DNA from: Gemmatimonadaceae bacterium
Lineage (GTDB): Bacteria; Latescibacterota; UBA2968; UBA8231
DNA: 9,078 bases
Direction: 5' to 3'
NCBI GenBank assembly: GCA_002726335.1
Contig: PBSR01000230.1
Coordinates: 1 to 9,078 of the forward strand
Part shown: positions 7,060 to 9,078 of the stretch, piece after piece
How the letters are laid out: each line of letters starts with the position of its first letter
Position numbering within the stretch: the stretch's first letter is position 1
Translations under genes and position numbers: made by a program
The notes under the pieces: generated by a model
The model's input: only the letters and a program-made list of their open reading frames with translations
The model's database searches: none
What the model was told of the DNA's origin: nothing

Positions 7060-8873
7060 TAGATGACTCCCAGAAGGCCCTGTCGTGTGACGATGCCGTC
7101 ATCCCCATCGAGGGACACGCGATAGATGTATCCGCCGGGTCCGACGACCCGTCCGAACGCATCGGTTCCGTCCCAGAGAATCTCGTGGTGGCCGTCTCCC
7201 AACTCCTCCCGCAGCAACTGCCGGAGTTGGCGCCCCCCCAGGTCGAAGATCTCCACCGTGGCCATCGTCGGTCGCGTCAGCTTGAACAGGCTGAAGCCGA
7301 TTGTCGTGACATCGTTGATGGCATCACCGTTCGGTGTCAGAATCGGGCTCGAAGTCAGCACCCGGCCGACGATCTCGAGATCTTCATTGGTCACCAGTCG
7401 GACCACCAACTCACCCCCGGGGGAGTCGATATCGATGTCACCTGCCTCGGCCGTCTGGTAGACGGACTCGAGCCGGCCGCTGCTGACCCGGCGTTCCGAA
7501 ACGCGCGTCTCGAAGCGTGTGGCGTCGCGAAACAGGGACGCACGAAATACGATCTGCAGGAAGGTCCCGTCCTGGGTGATGCGTTGCCCCAGGTTCACCG
7601 TGAAGCCTTCTCCCGCACGGATGCGGGCGGCAAAAGGCACCTCGACATCGTCGATGAGGACGCGGTCGATGGCGGCGACGGAGGCGGTGGTGAGGACCTC
7701 GAGCTGCCGGAAGCCGGACACCACCTCCCGATTCGTCGTGATCGTGTGCGATAGCACAGACAGAGTGAACTCGTCTTCTTCGCCAGGTGTGACCAGCCGC
7801 GGGTGGACCTCGGCCTGGAGGCGTTCCACCAGAGCCGGCTGAGCGTATTCCAGAATCAGGCGGCGGATGATCGTGCCGGGCTCCGAGAACCTCAGCCGGA
7901 TCTGGATGTACCGGTGCAACCCCGTGGACCGGATGAAGCCGCCGGACACGGTGGTCCACGCCGACCACTCCGGATTCGGCTCCACCGGGCCTTGCTCCTC
8001 CTCGGGCAGCGCCCCCCAGACACCGGCTGGTATCTGCTCCACATCGTCGCCGACACCGGTATAGCGGAAGTAGAGGATGGGCGTGCGGTCCGGACCGGTC
8101 CGGGTCTGCATGACCATGGGCAGACCGGTGACGTCTCCCCCTTCAAATCGCACACGCCCCCAAACCGGGAAGGCATGGCGGGCCGGCAATGGCACGCTCT
8201 GAAACTGTCCCACCGGGACCGTGCCGTCCCCGTAGATCTCGATTTCCGCCAGTTCCCAAGGCTGCACACCCGTCGTGTGGATCTCGACAAAACGCGCCTC
8301 CCGGCTGGCGAACACACGGTCGATGACGGGTTCAGAATTCGGCAGGATCGATCCAAAATTCAGCTGGGACACCACCGTGAACGGATCCTCGATACTCTCG
8401 TTGTCTGAGGTCAGCACCCTGAACTGCTGCGGGAAGCGGATTCGGTGTTCCTCGTCGAGGCGCGGGTGCAGGCGGATTCGATTGATGGAGAAGGAGGCGC
8501 CGAGATCGATGAGAATATACAGGTCCCGGGGAACACCCGTCTCTCCGGAGCGATCCGGATCGAAAGCGGTTGCGCCGTCACCGTCGACCAGATTCTCGAG
8601 ATCGGGCAGAGGGCTCATCACCTCGATCAGGGAATCCTCCTCGACGATCTCGTAGAGCGCGACCAGACGCCCTCCCCGGCGCAGCAGGCCGGGCGCCAGG
8701 TTGTCGCCGGGAGAGACATCCCACTTGAAGAGACTGTCATAGGTTACGGTCACTCGCTCCACGTCACCCCAGTCGGCCACATTCCGCCAGCCGAAGAGAG
8801 TGCCGGAGTCAAGGCCGACGACGAGGGAGTCGATCGCCTCAGCTGGTGACCTGGGGACGAGCAGGACCACCAC
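7056..8873 (-). CDS. Secreted discoidin-like / FlgD-like surface protein (first paralogue)
   Basis: A 605-residue protein when counted from the GTG at 8873. That start leaves only a stub of a signal peptide (MVVLLVPRSPAEA). The frame is open upstream for 17 more codons, and the missing part reads RHSAALRTTLLAV, which would complete a classic signal peptide. The real start is therefore probably CTG at 8894 or ATC at 8912. The discoidin-like domain lies at about 90-215 with IDLG at 122-125 and RIR at 132-134. The shared module has TRTG at 257-260, LPEEEQGP at 289-296, WSAW at 303-306 and RYIQIRL at 321-327. The FlgD-like terminal domain starts with LTPNGD (512-517), contains ILWDG (565-569) and ends in GVIY. 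It is the first full gene of the co-oriented block and overlaps the next gene by 4 nt. No catalytic motif is visible; binding or structural work at the cell surface is inferred. Confidence 0.87.
   Translation of the reverse strand: MVVLLVPRSPAEAIDSLVVGLDSGTLFGWRNVADWGDVERVTVTYDSLFKWDVSPGDNLAPGLLRRGGRLVALYEIVEEDSLIEVMSPLPDLENLVDGDGATAFDPDRSGETGVPRDLYILIDLGASFSINRIRLHPRLDEEHRIRFPQQFRVLTSDNESIEDPFTVVSQLNFGSILPNSEPVIDRVFASREARFVEIHTTGVQPWELAEIEIYGDGTVPVGQFQSVPLPARHAFPVWGRVRFEGGDVTGLPMVMQTRTGPDRTPILYFRYTGVGDDVEQIPAGVWGALPEEEQGPVEPNPEWSAWTTVSGGFIRSTGLHRYIQIRLRFSEPGTIIRRLILEYAQPALVERLQAEVHPRLVTPGEEDEFTLSVLSHTITTNREVVSGFRQLEVLTTASVAAIDRVLIDDVEVPFAARIRAGEGFTVNLGQRITQDGTFLQIVFRASLFRDATRFETRVSERRVSSGRLESVYQTAEAGDIDIDSPGGELVVRLVTNEDLEIVGRVLTSSPILTPNGDAINDVTTIGFSLFKLTRPTMATVEIFDLGGRQLRQLLREELGDGHHEILWDGTDAFGRVVGPGGYIYRVSLDGDDGIVTRQGLLGVIY
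7067..7071 (-). promoter_or_regulatory. Ribosome binding site for the TTG-started gene
   Basis: GGGAG on the minus strand lies 7 nt before the TTG at 7059, inside the end of the preceding gene. This spacing supports TTG as the start codon, and no ATG or GTG is available between TTG and the in-frame stop upstream. Confidence 0.6.
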
Positions 8874-8919
8874 AGCGAGGAGTGTGGTTCGCAGGGCGGC
8901 TGAGTGTCTGATGGTTCTG

Positions 8920-8923
8920 CCTC
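8920..8923 (-). promoter_or_regulatory. Candidate ribosome binding site of the first operon gene
   Basis: GAGG on the minus strand sits 7 nt before an ATC codon at 8912-8910 that is in frame with the gene below. No comparable motif precedes the CTG at 8894 or the GTG at 8873. The position favours initiation at the unusual ATC codon, but the motif is short. Confidence 0.4.
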
Positions 8924-9014
8924 AACGGGAGATTGACGAGCGGAAGTACAGACGCTCGGGACGTGTACGGGGCTAGCGCGGGTGGTCTGGTCTGCCAGCC
9001 CCTAGGAGCCCGTC

Positions 9015-9078
9015 TCAGTAATGCTTGATCGAGTCGGTGGTATGGGCGTTGGTGTTGTTGTTTTGACGTTGAGGGTGA
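9015..9078 (-). CDS. Possible C-terminal tail of an upstream gene (partial)
   Basis: On the minus strand one frame reads 20 codons from the window edge to a TGA at 9017-9015, ending NAHTTDSIKHY. Of the three minus-strand frames here it has the most G or C at third codon positions, as expected in this GC-rich genome, and its stop lies about 100 nt before the next gene. The segment is Asn-, Thr- and His-rich and too short to assign. It could equally be non-coding leader. Confidence 0.3.
   Translation of the reverse strand, partial: HPQRQNNNTNAHTTDSIKHY

Noticed and set aside
8946..8968. GTACA / TGTAC inverted repeat as an operator upstream of the operon.
   Set aside because: Five-base arms with a 13-nt spacer are expected by chance, and no convincing -35/-10 pair is next to it.
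8969..9002. GGGGCT / AGCCCC inverted repeat as a terminator of the upstream gene.
   Set aside because: The stem is only 6 bp with a 22-nt loop and there is no T-run after it.

Overview
This window holds a single co-directional block on the minus strand of a GC-rich genome. It reads from about 8,900 down past position 1: three secreted, paralogous multidomain proteins and one large probable outer-membrane protein. All four products begin with a Sec-type signal peptide, so the whole locus faces the cell envelope or the outside. Three of them carry FlgD-like/CHU_C-like C-terminal domains containing a TPNGD motif, and the fourth has outer-membrane-style alternating strands. This points to a Gram-negative bacterium in or near the FCB superphylum (for example Latescibacterota-, Eisenbacteria- or Gemmatimonadota-like lineages). 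That placement rests on domain style and base composition, not on a marker gene.

Layout in the direction of transcription (right to left): (1) 9078-9015, a possible C-terminal tail of an upstream gene; (2) 9014-about 8913, a short gap that probably holds the leader; (3) 8873-7056, a 605-residue discoidin-like/FlgD-like secreted protein whose true start is probably a non-ATG/GTG/TTG codon upstream; (4) 7059-4546, an 837-residue paralogue with two discoidin-like domains and a TTG start; (5) 4546-1853, an 897-residue probable beta-barrel protein with a calcium-binding Asp/Asn-rich insert; (6) 1784-1, a third paralogue cut by the window edge inside its C-terminal domain.

The first two complete junctions overlap by 4 nt and 1 nt (TTGA and TGATG), which indicates translational coupling. 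The last junction carries an imperfect duplication with a 69-nt offset that copies both the stop codon of the barrel gene and the start codon of the next gene. The three paralogues share the order signal peptide, discoidin-like beta-sandwich(es), RTG/WSxW module, accessory beta region, and TPNGD + FlgD-like terminal domain. A reasonable inference is a cell-surface assembly: an outer-membrane barrel with three exported ligand-binding or structural partners, possibly delivered by a type IX-like route. No enzyme active site was recognised. No tRNA, rRNA, CRISPR array, insertion sequence or convincing terminator was seen.
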